DNA of 64,000 nt from Natronocalculus amylovorans (GTDB taxonomy: Archaea; Halobacteriota; Halobacteria; Halobacteriales; Haloferacaceae). The stretch lies in the NCBI RefSeq assembly GCF_023638035.1, contig NZ_JAKRVX010000009.1, positions 40,328 through 104,327 of the forward strand, in the 5' to 3' direction. Under the pieces are notes generated by a model that saw nothing but the letters and a program-made list of their open reading frames with translations, was not told the origin of the DNA and did no database searches. The position numbers were made by a program, and so were the translations under genes. This document shows, one piece after another, positions 25,106 through 34,676 of this stretch (position 1 is the first letter of the stretch; each line of letters starts with the position of its first letter).

Positions 25106-26101
25106 ATGTCATTCGATGGGTCGCAAAATCAAATAAAAACGGGGATTAAAAACACATACAATCAGTATCGGACACAGTATCTGTTACCAAAAATAAAGCA
25201 GACATACCACCGCCTACCAGAAGGGATAAAAAGTACGGCGAGAGAATCCTACTACTTTGTTAATCCCCGACGATCGTGGATGCAATTAAAAGAAAAGCAG
25301 CGTGCGTACGATCATTTTGTCGATCGGTTTTTTGAGACCGAAAAAGAATACCAAGCGTACAAAGACGAGTTCTTAGAAACGGATATTTATAACATTTGTA
25401 TGTCTTCCCGTAAGGAGGTAGATCCCCCCCACTACTTTTTTGACGCCCATCTCAATACATGTGTCAACTACTACAGCTTGATCAGAAAGTACGAACCAAA
25501 GGTGCTGCTCGAAACCGGTGTGTACAACGGCGTCGCGACGCTCTCGATGCTTCTCGCCCTCAAAGAGAACGGCAGTGGAACGCTGTACTCGATCGATAAC
25601 TCAAAAAATATCGCTAATCCGAGACAGATGGACGTGAAAGGAGACGAAGGAGCGGCCAACCGCGATCGGTTCTATAGTCGGAGAGGACAGTCATGTGGAG
25701 ACAGCGCGATCGTTCCCGAAAATAAAGGTCCCGGATGGATTATCCCCGAGGAATTGAAGAAGCAGTGGGAATTAACGGAAGGTGACAGCCGAGATATACT
25801 TCCGGGGATGCTCGATGAACTCGGTGAGGTCGATTTTTTCGTTCATGATTCAGAGCACTCGAACGCTCGGATGCTCTTCGAATTCGAACTTGTCTGGAAC
25901 TATCTCCGTCGATCCGGGATCATGCTATCTGGACACGTCGCACAGAACGACGCTTTCGAAACGTTCGCGGAGGAGCGCTCGTGCGATCACGGAGTTTATG
26001 ACGTGCTCTGGGATCCCGAGCCACATCCAAACTCCTGTTATTCCTCTCGTAAGCCGTGCCGTAGCGGATACCTGACGAAAGGCGGAGTGAAGTCTGCGTA
26101 A
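25106..26101 (+). CDS. CmcI/Methyltransf_24-like SAM enzyme
   Basis: About 331 residues. After a basic, Tyr-rich N-terminal region of about 110 residues, the Rossmann domain begins with VLLETGVYNGVATLSMLLAL, then TLYSIDNSKNIANP, EGDSRDILPGML and the metal-site-like DFFVHDSEHSNARMLFEFEL. This order matches class I methyltransferases of the cephalosporin hydroxylase/rhamnosyl O-methyltransferase type. The ATG at 25106 is chosen; a GTG at 25073 would add 11 residues. It follows the FkbM gene by about 110 bases in the same direction. Confidence 0.75.
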   Translation: MSFDGSQNQIKTGIKNTYNQYRTQYLLPKIKQTYHRLPEGIKSTARESYYFVNPRRSWMQLKEKQRAYDHFVDRFFETEKEYQAYKDEFLETDIYNICMSSRKEVDPPHYFFDAHLNTCVNYYSLIRKYEPKVLLETGVYNGVATLSMLLALKENGSGTLYSIDNSKNIANPRQMDVKGDEGAANRDRFYSRRGQSCGDSAIVPENKGPGWIIPEELKKQWELTEGDSRDILPGMLDELGEVDFFVHDSEHSNARMLFEFELVWNYLRRSGIMLSGHVAQNDAFETFAEERSCDHGVYDVLWDPEPHPNSCYSSRKPCRSGYLTKGGVKSA

Positions 26102-26883
26102 CCTGACTGCGTCGAAAGTATCTCTTCGGTCTCGGTCCCTAACTTAGCCATTCGATCACGTACCTACTGTGTCTCCTGGAGTTCAAGAATAATCTTAACA
26201 GGTGACCAAACTCTGAAGCAGTGGCAGCGCCCACCAAATCGCTGACCGAGTCCGATATCTACTCTCAGGGGGTACCCGAAGATGACCGCCGGAAAGAAAA
26301 TTAACGATTTGTTACTGTTCGTTTTACACTGTCTCTCTTTCTCTAGGGGGACCCCGATGAGCGGGCCCGTATTGACTTGAGTCGAGAGTATTTGCGACAA
26401 CATTCTCAAGAGCGGACCATCGCCTGCACGTCGATACGCTCCGATCGGAGCGACAAAGAGATCGCTAGGGCTTTCGGCATTCTCGAAGGTACCGGACGGT
26501 AAACTGAATTTGTCTGTCGTCCCGCTCGGCGATAGCCGCGGCATGCGTCATGAAGATAGGAGAACTAGTCACGTAACCGAAGCTTTAGTGCCAGATACAT
26601 TCTTTTTGTCAATATTTTTTGCATGATAGACTGGACTGATGAAAGCAATCAGAACAGTCGGCTTGCGGAGAAAATTCGAATCGTATAATATTCGAATACT
26701 ATTGGTTGACATGCATCGTTACTCTCAAATCGTACGAACAGGCCGCAGTTAGATATTATAATACAAGTAACTGGTAAACAGACGTTCTACATTATCGTAC
26801 ACTTTCGGAAAATATATAAATAATAGATACCAGTAATATATATGTTTATCAAGATTTATTAATGATGGCTCTAATCGATTGAT
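26102..26883. other. AT-rich intergenic region with no supported gene
   Basis: About 780 bases. A 126-codon minus-strand frame (26164-26544) has no recognisable domain. The final 300 bases are strongly AT-rich and end in the promoter of the GYG protein. I see no repeat array or RNA gene. Confidence 0.45.
26854..26860 (+). promoter_or_regulatory. TATA-like promoter of the second GYG protein
   Basis: TTTATTA about 27 nt before the GTG at 26884; an in-frame stop lies just upstream, so the GTG start is well supported. Confidence 0.5.
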
Positions 26884-27525
26884 GTGCATCGAACCGGGCA
26901 AAATAACAGGCCACAGGAATCCGTCGAACCGGGCAATGAGGAGACAGATTCACTCAGTGGTCAAAATGAAACAAACAAAGATGTAACGTCATCCGCTTCC
27001 AGTGCTTCACTCGGACGTCGAGGGTATCTGACGCTACTCGGTGTGGGTGTGACGACCCCCATGCTTGCTGGCCGTGCGTTGTCGACGGAAGATACTGGCT
27101 ACGGCGTTAGTGGGTACGGTGACCGTGTCTACGGTGACACCGAGGAAGATGAAGATGAAGAAGTAGTTGAAGATGACGACGATGAAGTAGTTGAAGACGA
27201 AGATGAAGAGGTGCTGACCGCGGAGCCAACAATCACGAAGCTCAACCTCCGTGATACGAGTAATCCGCGCAATCCGCACGCGGACCTGCAAATCGACTGG
27301 GCTGCTTCGATCGACGACGGTGAATTAGCACTTATGGAACTGTGGGTGGAGCGTCACGATGGGGTCCAGATTACGGTAGTCACCGAAGATCTCGACGAAG
27401 AAGCGGCCAGCGGTGTTGAGACGACACGGGTTCATCAGGGTGCAGGTGAGCAATACGTCGTTCGGCTTCGCATGACAAGTGGATACGACACTCAGACAAC
27501 TGAATTGGAATCCATCGAAACATGA
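26884..27525 (+). CDS. Tat-exported GYG-motif acidic protein (paralog 2)
   Basis: A 213-residue protein from GTG 26884. The Tat signal (LGRRGYLTLLGVGVTTPMLA) is followed by GYGVSGYGDRVYG, matching paralog 1 position for position in the GYG-x2-GYG-x3-YG pattern. Next come short acidic repeats (EDEDEEVVEDDDDEVVEDE) and a C-terminal beta-rich domain (ITKLNLRDTSNPRNPHADLQ to the end) with an Ig/FnIII-like look. There is no C-terminal anchor. It precedes the tail-spike-like pair by 85 bases and may share a transcript. Confidence 0.72.
   Translation: MHRTGQNNRPQESVEPGNEETDSLSGQNETNKDVTSSASSASLGRRGYLTLLGVGVTTPMLAGRALSTEDTGYGVSGYGDRVYGDTEEDEDEEVVEDDDDEVVEDEDEEVLTAEPTITKLNLRDTSNPRNPHADLQIDWAASIDDGELALMELWVERHDGVQITVVTEDLDEEAASGVETTRVHQGAGEQYVVRLRMTSGYDTQTTELESIET
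27143..27210 (+). repeat. Short acidic coding repeat
   Basis: Within paralog 2, GAAGATGAA-type units repeat around two copies of GAAGTAGTTGAAGA, giving EVVED-DDD-EVVEDED. Such in-frame repeats can change length by slippage. Confidence 0.55.
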
Positions 27526-27610
27526 ATATCTCACCGACTATCCACAAGTACGACACGTACGCACAAACGACCGAAGAAATCAATCAAACCAATAGAGCAA
27601 TATAATAACA

Positions 27611-28510
27611 ATGAAACGATACAATATTCCTGAATCAGGTACAAGCGATTGGCACATCCCGCTGAACGAAAACTTCGAGAATCTTGAAAGAGACGTTGAA
27701 ATACGCGATACTGAGTCGAATCTCGACGAGTACGAGCCGAAAGACGGAGCAAAATATCTCGCCGTCGATACGGGCAAAGTGTACCTCGGCAACGGCGAGA
27801 ACTGGAACACCCTCGGAACCATTGATGAAGTGAGCGGGAGCGTTGATTCCTCGAGTATTAGTGGAATCACATCCGCACGAACAAACGTTGGCGCGATGGT
27901 CGGTGGCACTTACCACGACAATACCTATACCCAGGGTGGGTATGGTGTGGTATTTGAAGCCCAAGATTTACACATTGGCAGCGTCGTCGTCGATTCGGAC
28001 CTCTCGAACGTGTCTAACGATGAAATCGAAGTTCAACTCCGTGAATGGAGAGACGGATCCACTGATGCACCCGTCGTCGACTCGAAAATTATTCGACTTT
28101 CCGGCGGCACCGAACGTGTCGAACTTAGCTTCAAAGTCCCTGCGTCAGGTAATGGAGACCCGAATGACGAGTACATCCTCCAGCGCGGTCCGTACACCGA
28201 TGCCGAGGAAACAGACATCCCGCTGCGCCGTCGACTAGCTAATGAAGACGACTGGTCGGAGGAGGACTACGAACAACACGATTACCCGGATATAGGAATC
28301 AACTTCCTCCGGGGGGGTTTTACGGCTCACAGTGACGATCGTGGACACGATCACTGGTACTACTTTTTCGATTGGCTCATCGGGCCAGAGGAAGATCGGG
28401 TGGAAACCCCATGGTCGACAGATATTGACGAGCTGTATGTCCGTCCTATAGACCCTACGGAAGAATTTGATGACGTGAGTCCCCGATCACTGTGGATCGA
28501 CACGTCGTGA
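27611..28510 (+). CDS. Tail-fibre-like structural protein, no signal peptide
   Basis: A 299-residue protein. The N-terminal part (RYNIPESGTSDWHIPLNENF then GAKYLAVDTGKVYLGNGENW) resembles the collar/attachment modules of viral tail fibres and of haloarchaeal beta-helix proteins, where a short strand-rich unit with D-T-G-x-Y-x-G-D/N-G-x-x-W repeats. The rest is a soluble, beta-rich region without motifs I can name. It lacks a Sec or Tat signal. The next gene, 25 bases downstream, begins with a similar N-terminal unit and encodes a pectate-lyase-like helix, so the two probably act together. Confidence 0.55.
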   Translation: MKRYNIPESGTSDWHIPLNENFENLERDVEIRDTESNLDEYEPKDGAKYLAVDTGKVYLGNGENWNTLGTIDEVSGSVDSSSISGITSARTNVGAMVGGTYHDNTYTQGGYGVVFEAQDLHIGSVVVDSDLSNVSNDEIEVQLREWRDGSTDAPVVDSKIIRLSGGTERVELSFKVPASGNGDPNDEYILQRGPYTDAEETDIPLRRRLANEDDWSEEDYEQHDYPDIGINFLRGGFTAHSDDRGHDHWYYFFDWLIGPEEDRVETPWSTDIDELYVRPIDPTEEFDDVSPRSLWIDTS

Positions 28511-28535
28511 AAATTGACGATAGAATTATTATAAC

Positions 28536-29846
28536 ATGAAATTTAACACGCAAAAGGGCGGTGTCTGGTCCCAGGGCACACCCAAGATTCGAAAAGGAGA
28601 CCAGTGGATCTCGATTGGAGGGACGACTACCGATAGCGGAACGGTCAGTGGCAGTGGGATGGGATACTCGTGGGATCAGACCCACACCGACACCTCTTGG
28701 TTATCCGAGGCAGATTCGTCCAACGACATCACCGTCGAAACCGTCACCAATCTTGAACCGAGTGGCCCCGGTTCGCTTGAAGAAGCGTTAGAAAACGCAG
28801 AAGACAATGATACTACTATTGTTGCCTTCGAAGTCGGTGGCGTCATTGACCACGGCCCCATTAGCAGTAACTGGATGCGTAGCTATGCTGACAACGTATA
28901 TGTTGCAGGGCAGACTGCCCCATATCCGGGCATTACGCTCATTCGTGGAGGGGTTCGAGTGCATGGGGATAACAGTATATTCCACCACATGTCATTTCTC
29001 CCCGGAGATGACGTGAGTGACCCGAATTCCCAACGAGCGTTCACGTTCGACGAGGACGGTAACAATAATCTCGTCGATCATTGTACGTTTGCTTGGGCTC
29101 CTGACACAAACCTTCGTTTCCGAAAGGATCACTCCAACCACTCGGCAATCAACTGTATCATTTCTGAGGCACTAAACATGTCGAGCCACGATGAAGCACC
29201 ACACGGGTACAGTATCCACATGTCGGAAAATATTTCGGAATTAGCGATCATGGGTAATTTAGTCTCACATGGGTGGAAACGAAACCCAGTCTGTAATCAC
29301 GATGGGGTTGAGTTTTGTTTCATTAATAATTACGTATACAATTGGGGAGATCGACATTATCATGGTACTTCCAGCTCTCCTGGTCCCTATATCGACTGGA
29401 TTGGAAATGTTTCCGAACACGGTGTGAATACTGACAAAAGCATAGGTACATTTGATCACCGTGCTGCAACTGTTTACTACAACGATCAACTTCTAATCCC
29501 TTCGGATCAATCGTTATCTGATAGTAATTTAAATTACGTCAACGAGCCTCAGAACCTACCCCCGGGGCTTGAAGTGGATGATATTGTTTCGTCTACCGAC
29601 CTGAAAGATTTTCTTTCACCTCAGATTGGACCACGTCCTGCAAATCGTGATCCAGTTTCTGATCGGATTATCACCGAGTGGGTGAACGGGGAGGGCCAGA
29701 TCATCGACAACGAAAACGATGTGGGCGGCTATCCGAATTATAACTTAACGAGTCGGTCGCTCAATCCTCCGAGCACGAATGTGCTCGACTGGCTTCAGCG
29801 ATACACCGACGAGGTCGAACTCGGGGCCGTGAACCCTCTCCACTGA
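28536..29846 (+). CDS. Pectate-lyase-like right-handed beta-helix protein
   Basis: A 436-residue protein. It opens with a short module (GGVWSQGTPKIRKGDQWISI), then a parallel beta-helix: SGPGSLEEALENAEDNDTTI, VAFEVGGVIDHG, VYVAGQTAPYPGITLIRGGV and successive coils (NNNLVDHCTFAW, ISELAIMGNLVSH). This matches pectate lyase family PL1-type and related polysaccharide lyases, which cut acidic polysaccharides by beta-elimination. Catalytic Arg/Asp positions cannot be assigned safely. No signal peptide is visible, which is odd for an extracellular lyase; release by lysis or an unknown route would be needed. Confidence 0.72.
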   Translation: MKFNTQKGGVWSQGTPKIRKGDQWISIGGTTTDSGTVSGSGMGYSWDQTHTDTSWLSEADSSNDITVETVTNLEPSGPGSLEEALENAEDNDTTIVAFEVGGVIDHGPISSNWMRSYADNVYVAGQTAPYPGITLIRGGVRVHGDNSIFHHMSFLPGDDVSDPNSQRAFTFDEDGNNNLVDHCTFAWAPDTNLRFRKDHSNHSAINCIISEALNMSSHDEAPHGYSIHMSENISELAIMGNLVSHGWKRNPVCNHDGVEFCFINNYVYNWGDRHYHGTSSSPGPYIDWIGNVSEHGVNTDKSIGTFDHRAATVYYNDQLLIPSDQSLSDSNLNYVNEPQNLPPGLEVDDIVSSTDLKDFLSPQIGPRPANRDPVSDRIITEWVNGEGQIIDNENDVGGYPNYNLTSRSLNPPSTNVLDWLQRYTDEVELGAVNPLH

Positions 29847-29961
29847 CAAGACACGCTACTCACGGTTGAGAGGAAGCAAACCGAACAAGCGTTCCGTGCT
29901 GAAAGGTCGTTACGGGGTTACAATTAGTGATCAAGTGACCGTGTGGCATCGGTCGAGATAC

Positions 29962-30681
29962 CTATGCCAAAATCTCCTGCAACCGTCGTTCGGCTTCTTT
30001 TCTATCTTCAGGATAGCCGATGTCAATCCGCCAGCCATCGAGACGGAGCGCATCGATCGTACGCCCACTACGGATCAGCAGGTCGACCGCTTCGCTGAGT
30101 TCGTATTCGCCCCGGTCCGACGGCTGCACTAATTTACACGCGTGGAAAATTGCTGGCGTGAAGGTATAAAAACCAGTCATCACTAGGTTTGACTCCGGTT
30201 TATCGGGTTTCTCGACGACCTCAGTAATCTCACCGTAGGCGTTCGTGTTGCAGACCCCGTAACGGCTGGCTTCTTCCCAAGGAACTTTTTCTGTGAGGAA
30301 GACGGCGTCTGCCCGATCCTCTTGGTGGCGACGGATAACGTCTTGCAGATTTGCGTCGAAGATGTTATCGCCGAGCATGAGCATGAAGTCACCGTCGACG
30401 TTGTCTTCGACGGTCAAAAGTGCGTGTGCCAGCCCTAACTGTTCGCGCTGGTGGGCGTACGTGATCGGGGTACCTTCGAATTCATCCCCGTAATGGTCGA
30501 TGATTTCTTCTTTCATGTAGCCGACAACGACAATTAATTCGTCAGCGCCCAATTCGACAACTTGCTCGAAGCAGTGGGTCAAAATCGGTTTGTCGTCGAC
30601 CTCGACCATCCCTTTTGGTTGGTCTTCCGTCAACGGACGAAGTCTGGTTCCTTTGCCGGCAGCTAGCACTACTGCTTCCAT
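29962..30681 (-). CDS. Sugar-1-phosphate nucleotidyltransferase (AglF/RmlA-like)
   Basis: A 239-residue enzyme. It opens with the signature VVLAAGKGTRLRPLTEDQPK, has LMLGDNIFDANL as the metal-binding site, and VTGFYTFTP-like and DIGYPEDRKEAERR segments at the end. It joins NTP and sugar-1-phosphate to give an NDP-sugar; haloarchaeal relatives such as AglF use glucose-1-phosphate, but the sugar and base are not readable here. There is no C-terminal left-handed beta-helix, so it is not GlmU-like. A TATA-like box about 25 nt upstream predicts a leaderless mRNA. It bounds the glycan/MoxR region. Confidence 0.85.
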   Translation of the reverse strand: MEAVVLAAGKGTRLRPLTEDQPKGMVEVDDKPILTHCFEQVVELGADELIVVVGYMKEEIIDHYGDEFEGTPITYAHQREQLGLAHALLTVEDNVDGDFMLMLGDNIFDANLQDVIRRHQEDRADAVFLTEKVPWEEASRYGVCNTNAYGEITEVVEKPDKPESNLVMTGFYTFTPAIFHACKLVQPSDRGEYELSEAVDLLIRSGRTIDALRLDGWRIDIGYPEDRKEAERRLQEILA

Positions 30682-30701
30682 AGCCGTTAGTTGTCATCCA
30701 C

Positions 30702-30710
30702 GGATAAAAT
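30702..30710 (-). promoter_or_regulatory. TATA-like promoter of the nucleotidyltransferase
   Basis: ATTTTATCC on the minus strand, about 25 nt before the ATG at 30681. Confidence 0.5.
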
Positions 30711-30875
30711 TCTTTAGACCTACTCAAAATAGTATAATTCACTCGTTGAGAAGTAGTAACTAGATGATGTATTGAAAATTGCTGCAGGCCGTCGGATCAT
30801 CTCGACGTGGTTATCGAGGTGATTTATTTATGCTCCTAGCGAGCCGGATTGGGCGATCGAGCTCTGTGCTTCTTA

Positions 30876-33008
30876 TTACATATCCAACTGATCAATCGAC
30901 TTGAGCACTCGTTCGGCTGCCTCAATAGCTTGGGTAGCCCTTACTTCGTCCGCCTGTTCCGACGCGAACGTTACTCTCTCGTACTGTTGAACAATTTCTG
31001 CTAACTCTGAACTCTGATCGAAGCCCGATTCCACATACGAATTATACAGTTCCCAGTGTGTCGACGCGTCCGTAATCTCGGGGCGGTGACCGAGACGCCG
31101 GCGTACGGCAGCGTACGACAGGATGATTGCTTCTTCGTATGCACCGGCATCGACGCGCTCATTGGCCGATCGCAGCAGTTTCTGGCTAACCTCCTGCGCC
31201 ACTTGGGGATCTGATGACAAACTGGTGCCCACAATATCGAATCTCTCGTCGTCCGAAACTGGATCACGCCGAATCAACCAGGCGGTGGCAATGCCAAAGA
31301 GTGTAATCGTCCCGCCACTGACAAGTAGGATGTCGCGCATATCGAACGGCAGTAGCGACGGTGCAGCCTCATCACGCGGAATGCGTACGGTCCTCTCGTT
31401 GTTCGACGATTCGAGATTCGACTCAGAGCCGTCGAATGTAGACTCGATTGTCACACTGTCAGCTTCTGTATCTGGAACTGTAATCGTGTGATCGAGGATT
31501 CCGTTTTCGTCGGTCTCTACGCTATCGACTTCTTCACCGTCGATATCGAGGCTGACGGTTTCGTTATCGATCGGCACCCCAGCGTCGGTTTCGAGCGATC
31601 CTCGAATGGAGATCTGTTCGGCTGATTCATCGGTTAGCTCGGCCTGAACCGTGAGGGCTGTCTCGGTGGACTCGATCAATGTCGTAACGGAATCGTTTGA
31701 TGTGGCAACCGCACGGTTCTGGTTCTCTATTCGAACTATGATGGCCGTCTCACCATCCCCAATCGATCGTGGAACGGGGGCTGAAAATGAGAACCGTCCG
31801 TCGTCATCTGTTTGCACCGTTTCAAGCCGCTGGTCATCAACAAGGAGGGATACCTCGACCTCGGATACGGACCGATCATTTTCGCCTGCAACGACGGTTC
31901 CGATGGCAGTAACGTTGTCTCCGAAGCTAGCCGATGTGCTATACTCATCGATGACAACAGTCGAGTCGACCGGTGTCACAGTAATCGGGACGGTCTCATT
32001 CGTCGCACCAAATGAGGAGGAGGAATCAGGGCGGTACTGCACGTTTAACGTCGTCTCGTCGGTCGACAGGTGGACCGGTCGGTAGGCGAGTTCGAACTGG
32101 CCGGTATTGTCAGTTTCAACCGTATACAGGCGCTGACCAACTGCAAGGGTTATTGTCCGGTCATCGATCGCCTCACCGGAATCTGTCAGGAGTTGTCCGC
32201 TGATCGTCAGCGGATCGTCGAAACTCGCCTCAGTACCCTCCGCTGAGAGATCGAGCTGCGTGTCGACGAACTCTGCTTCGTTGAAGCGCTCTACGTACGC
32301 TTCGGCTGCTTCTTGGCGTGCCTCGATCGTCTCAATCTCAGTTTCGTAATCATCGTTGGTGTTCGACTGAATCTCGTCGTATGAATTGATGAGTGCGTCA
32401 CCGCTATCGAGGATTCTGGTAGCTTCTTCCTCTAACTCACCCGCTAACGCGCGGGCACGTTGGTCGTCGCCTTCTTGCCGAGCCTGCTCGTACTCGATTC
32501 GTATACTCTCGAAGTTACCGTCCGCATCGGTGAATTCTTGGTGTGCTTCTTGAGCCGTCGCGTACATCTCTACACTATCCTCGTCTGCTACGTTCCGGTA
32601 ATTCTCCAGTATCTCGTCATACTCCGAACCGAGCGAAATATTCGCTTGTTCATAGTCTCGGTCGTCGACACTCGCCGTCGATTCAGATAGCCGTTCAGAG
32701 AGTATTGATTCAAGATGTAGTTGTAAGCGCTCGGAGTCACCCTGTTCAGAGACTTCATCAGGGTTTTCATGCTGCGGTGGAGTGGTCTCGTTCTCTTGGT
32801 TCGTTTCATCACCGTTTTCCTCTATTTGTGAGGATGTGCTCAGTATGGGTTGTTCAACATCAAGAGAGATCTTCGACACAGCACCTGACTCCTCGTCTTC
32901 GATCTCGTCAAAGGCAGCGTCCGATGCCACCGCACCACCGGAAAAAACGACGGCGACGAGGATGATCAGCGAGAGCAAAGCTTTGTATGTCCAACGGGCG
33001 AGAGCCAT
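30876..33008 (-). CDS. Exported DUF4129 protein with Ig-like repeats
   Basis: A 710-residue protein. A signal peptide or N-terminal anchor (SLIILVAVVFSGGAVA) is followed by a Glu-rich coiled-coil-like region (about 80-240), then three related beta-sandwich repeats with the pattern V-E-T-D-x-x-G-x-F/L (YTVETDNTGQFELAY, ETVQTDDDGRFSFSAP, DSVETDENGILDHTI), a membrane helix (ILLVSGGTITLFGIATAWLI) near 565, and a cytoplasmic DUF4129 domain (AGAYEEAIILSYAAVRRRLG). DUF4129 proteins occur with MoxR ATPases and DUF58. The divergent DUF58 operon starts 148 bases away, so they probably act in one envelope complex. Confidence 0.8.
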   Translation of the reverse strand: MALARWTYKALLSLIILVAVVFSGGAVASDAAFDEIEDEESGAVSKISLDVEQPILSTSSQIEENGDETNQENETTPPQHENPDEVSEQGDSERLQLHLESILSERLSESTASVDDRDYEQANISLGSEYDEILENYRNVADEDSVEMYATAQEAHQEFTDADGNFESIRIEYEQARQEGDDQRARALAGELEEEATRILDSGDALINSYDEIQSNTNDDYETEIETIEARQEAAEAYVERFNEAEFVDTQLDLSAEGTEASFDDPLTISGQLLTDSGEAIDDRTITLAVGQRLYTVETDNTGQFELAYRPVHLSTDETTLNVQYRPDSSSSFGATNETVPITVTPVDSTVVIDEYSTSASFGDNVTAIGTVVAGENDRSVSEVEVSLLVDDQRLETVQTDDDGRFSFSAPVPRSIGDGETAIIVRIENQNRAVATSNDSVTTLIESTETALTVQAELTDESAEQISIRGSLETDAGVPIDNETVSLDIDGEEVDSVETDENGILDHTITVPDTEADSVTIESTFDGSESNLESSNNERTVRIPRDEAAPSLLPFDMRDILLVSGGTITLFGIATAWLIRRDPVSDDERFDIVGTSLSSDPQVAQEVSQKLLRSANERVDAGAYEEAIILSYAAVRRRLGHRPEITDASTHWELYNSYVESGFDQSSELAEIVQQYERVTFASEQADEVRATQAIEAAERVLKSIDQLDM

Positions 33009-33155
33009 TCAATCACATATCAGTACTGCAAGCAACATTAAATATCCTCTCCTCCTCACTACAATTGGACCAGACAAGTTGAGCAAATATCGATTTGACA
33101 TACTGTAGTAATTTCGTGAACAAGTTTCAAACGATGGTCTCTGTATAAATAAGGT

Positions 33156-34676
33156 ATGCAGGCTACGCGGCAGACGTGGACAGTCGTAATTATGGCAGTT
33201 ATCCTTGCAGGACTGTCACCTATTACCGCTTCGGTCCTGCCCGCAGTCGGAGCTTCGGTGCTCTTTGGTTGGCTTCTCGCGGTTCAGATCGCTGCCATCC
33301 GAAGCTTCCGCGCGACTGTCACGGCGACGAGCGTCCAAATTGAACCCGAGGTATCGCGCGCCCGCGCTAACAAAGAATTCCCGGTCACGGCGACAGTAAA
33401 GCGCCCCGGATCCGAGACCGAAACCGAGGTGATGGTGACGTTTCCAAAACCACCTACGGCGCAGCCAGCCTCGGTGGTAGATAGACGAATCACACTCGAG
33501 CCGGACGAAACGTATGCGACGACAACATATACGGTGCAGATTCCTGTTGCCGGAGAGTTCACGCTCCCGAAGCCAAGCTGGTCGATCTCAGACCCGTACG
33601 GCGCATTTACCGAGACGTACGTTCGTGGTCCGACTCCCAAGATCCAACTCTTAGAGTCGGTGGCCCGTAATCTCCACGTTGGTCGAGGAGGAGCACAGGT
33701 TACTGTCTTCGGAGAGCACACCGGTACTCATACTGGTAAGGGACTCATCCCTGAAAAGACCCGACCGTACGTGGAAACCGATCCCGCAAACTGGATCGAC
33801 TGGAAGGCGACCGCCCGGCTCGGGGAAGCGCACGTCCGAGAGTTCGAAACCGAGAGTAATCGGCAAGTTAAGATGCTCGTTGATCACAGAGCGAAGATGG
33901 GAATTGGTTTTGATGGAGAACAGACGACCGCGCTCATGTACGTTCGGGATGTCGCACTTGGCATCGTCTCGACCGCAGAGAACGCCGGTGATCCGATCAG
34001 ATTCGTGGCCGTCGGTGACGACGGCATCACGAACCTTATTCAGGGGGTGCACCGATCGACGCGATATGACGAAATTCGCCAGCGGTTGCTTGACCTCGAG
34101 CCGACGCCTACCAGCGGACCGACGTCCACGGTCGAACTGGACCATCCTGAATCCGCTCGACGACTCGTCCGCGAGTTAGGGGATGGAAAGAGTGAATTTG
34201 AGCGCGTCGTACACGCGTTTGCAACCGCGACGACGTCCTATGTCCAACGACTCAGTTCTGATCCGCTTTCTCAGGCAGTTCGCCATGAACGCGCCAATAA
34301 CGGCGGCTTTACCGGGGTTACTGTAATCCTGACAGACGATACCGAACGCTCAGACATATGGAAAATTGCTCGCGTCGCCGATCGTGACAGGGGAGAAACG
34401 TTCTTGTTTCTCGCGCCGCGGGTGTTTTATGATCCACAAGGACTCGACAATATCGAGCGGGCTTACGAGCAGTATTTGGAATTCGAACGCTTCCGGGAAC
34501 GGCTGTGCCGTCTTGAATCTGTTACTGCCTTCGAGGTAGCCCCAGCCGATCGGCTCCAAGCAGTCATCTCCGGGAGTCAGTCAGGACCGGGAAGTCTGTA
34601 CAACCGATCCGAAGGTTCGACGAGACGAACTGGTCGCACACAATCATCGGTGTCTGGGGGGACGATCGATGGCTAA
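33156..34676 (+). CDS. DUF58 domain protein
   Basis: A 506-residue protein. Two N-terminal helices (TVVIMAVILAGLSPITA and VLPAVGASVLFGWLLAVQIA) anchor it. An exposed beta-domain follows, then the DUF58 core: RPYVETDPANWIDWKATARL, which matches the conserved R-x-Y-x-x-G/T-D-x-x-x-I-x-W-K block, and a VWA-like continuation (KMLVDHRAKMGIGF). DUF58 proteins are partners of MoxR ATPases in envelope or protein-maturation systems. It overlaps the next gene by eight bases, forming a three-gene operon. Confidence 0.85.
   Translation: MQATRQTWTVVIMAVILAGLSPITASVLPAVGASVLFGWLLAVQIAAIRSFRATVTATSVQIEPEVSRARANKEFPVTATVKRPGSETETEVMVTFPKPPTAQPASVVDRRITLEPDETYATTTYTVQIPVAGEFTLPKPSWSISDPYGAFTETYVRGPTPKIQLLESVARNLHVGRGGAQVTVFGEHTGTHTGKGLIPEKTRPYVETDPANWIDWKATARLGEAHVREFETESNRQVKMLVDHRAKMGIGFDGEQTTALMYVRDVALGIVSTAENAGDPIRFVAVGDDGITNLIQGVHRSTRYDEIRQRLLDLEPTPTSGPTSTVELDHPESARRLVRELGDGKSEFERVVHAFATATTSYVQRLSSDPLSQAVRHERANNGGFTGVTVILTDDTERSDIWKIARVADRDRGETFLFLAPRVFYDPQGLDNIERAYEQYLEFERFRERLCRLESVTAFEVAPADRLQAVISGSQSGPGSLYNRSEGSTRRTGRTQSSVSGGTIDG

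Noticed and set aside
26164..26544. 126-codon minus-strand frame between the CmcI-like gene and the GYG protein
   Set aside because: Basic, low-acid composition unlike haloarchaeal proteins, with no recognisable motif; kept only as intergenic.
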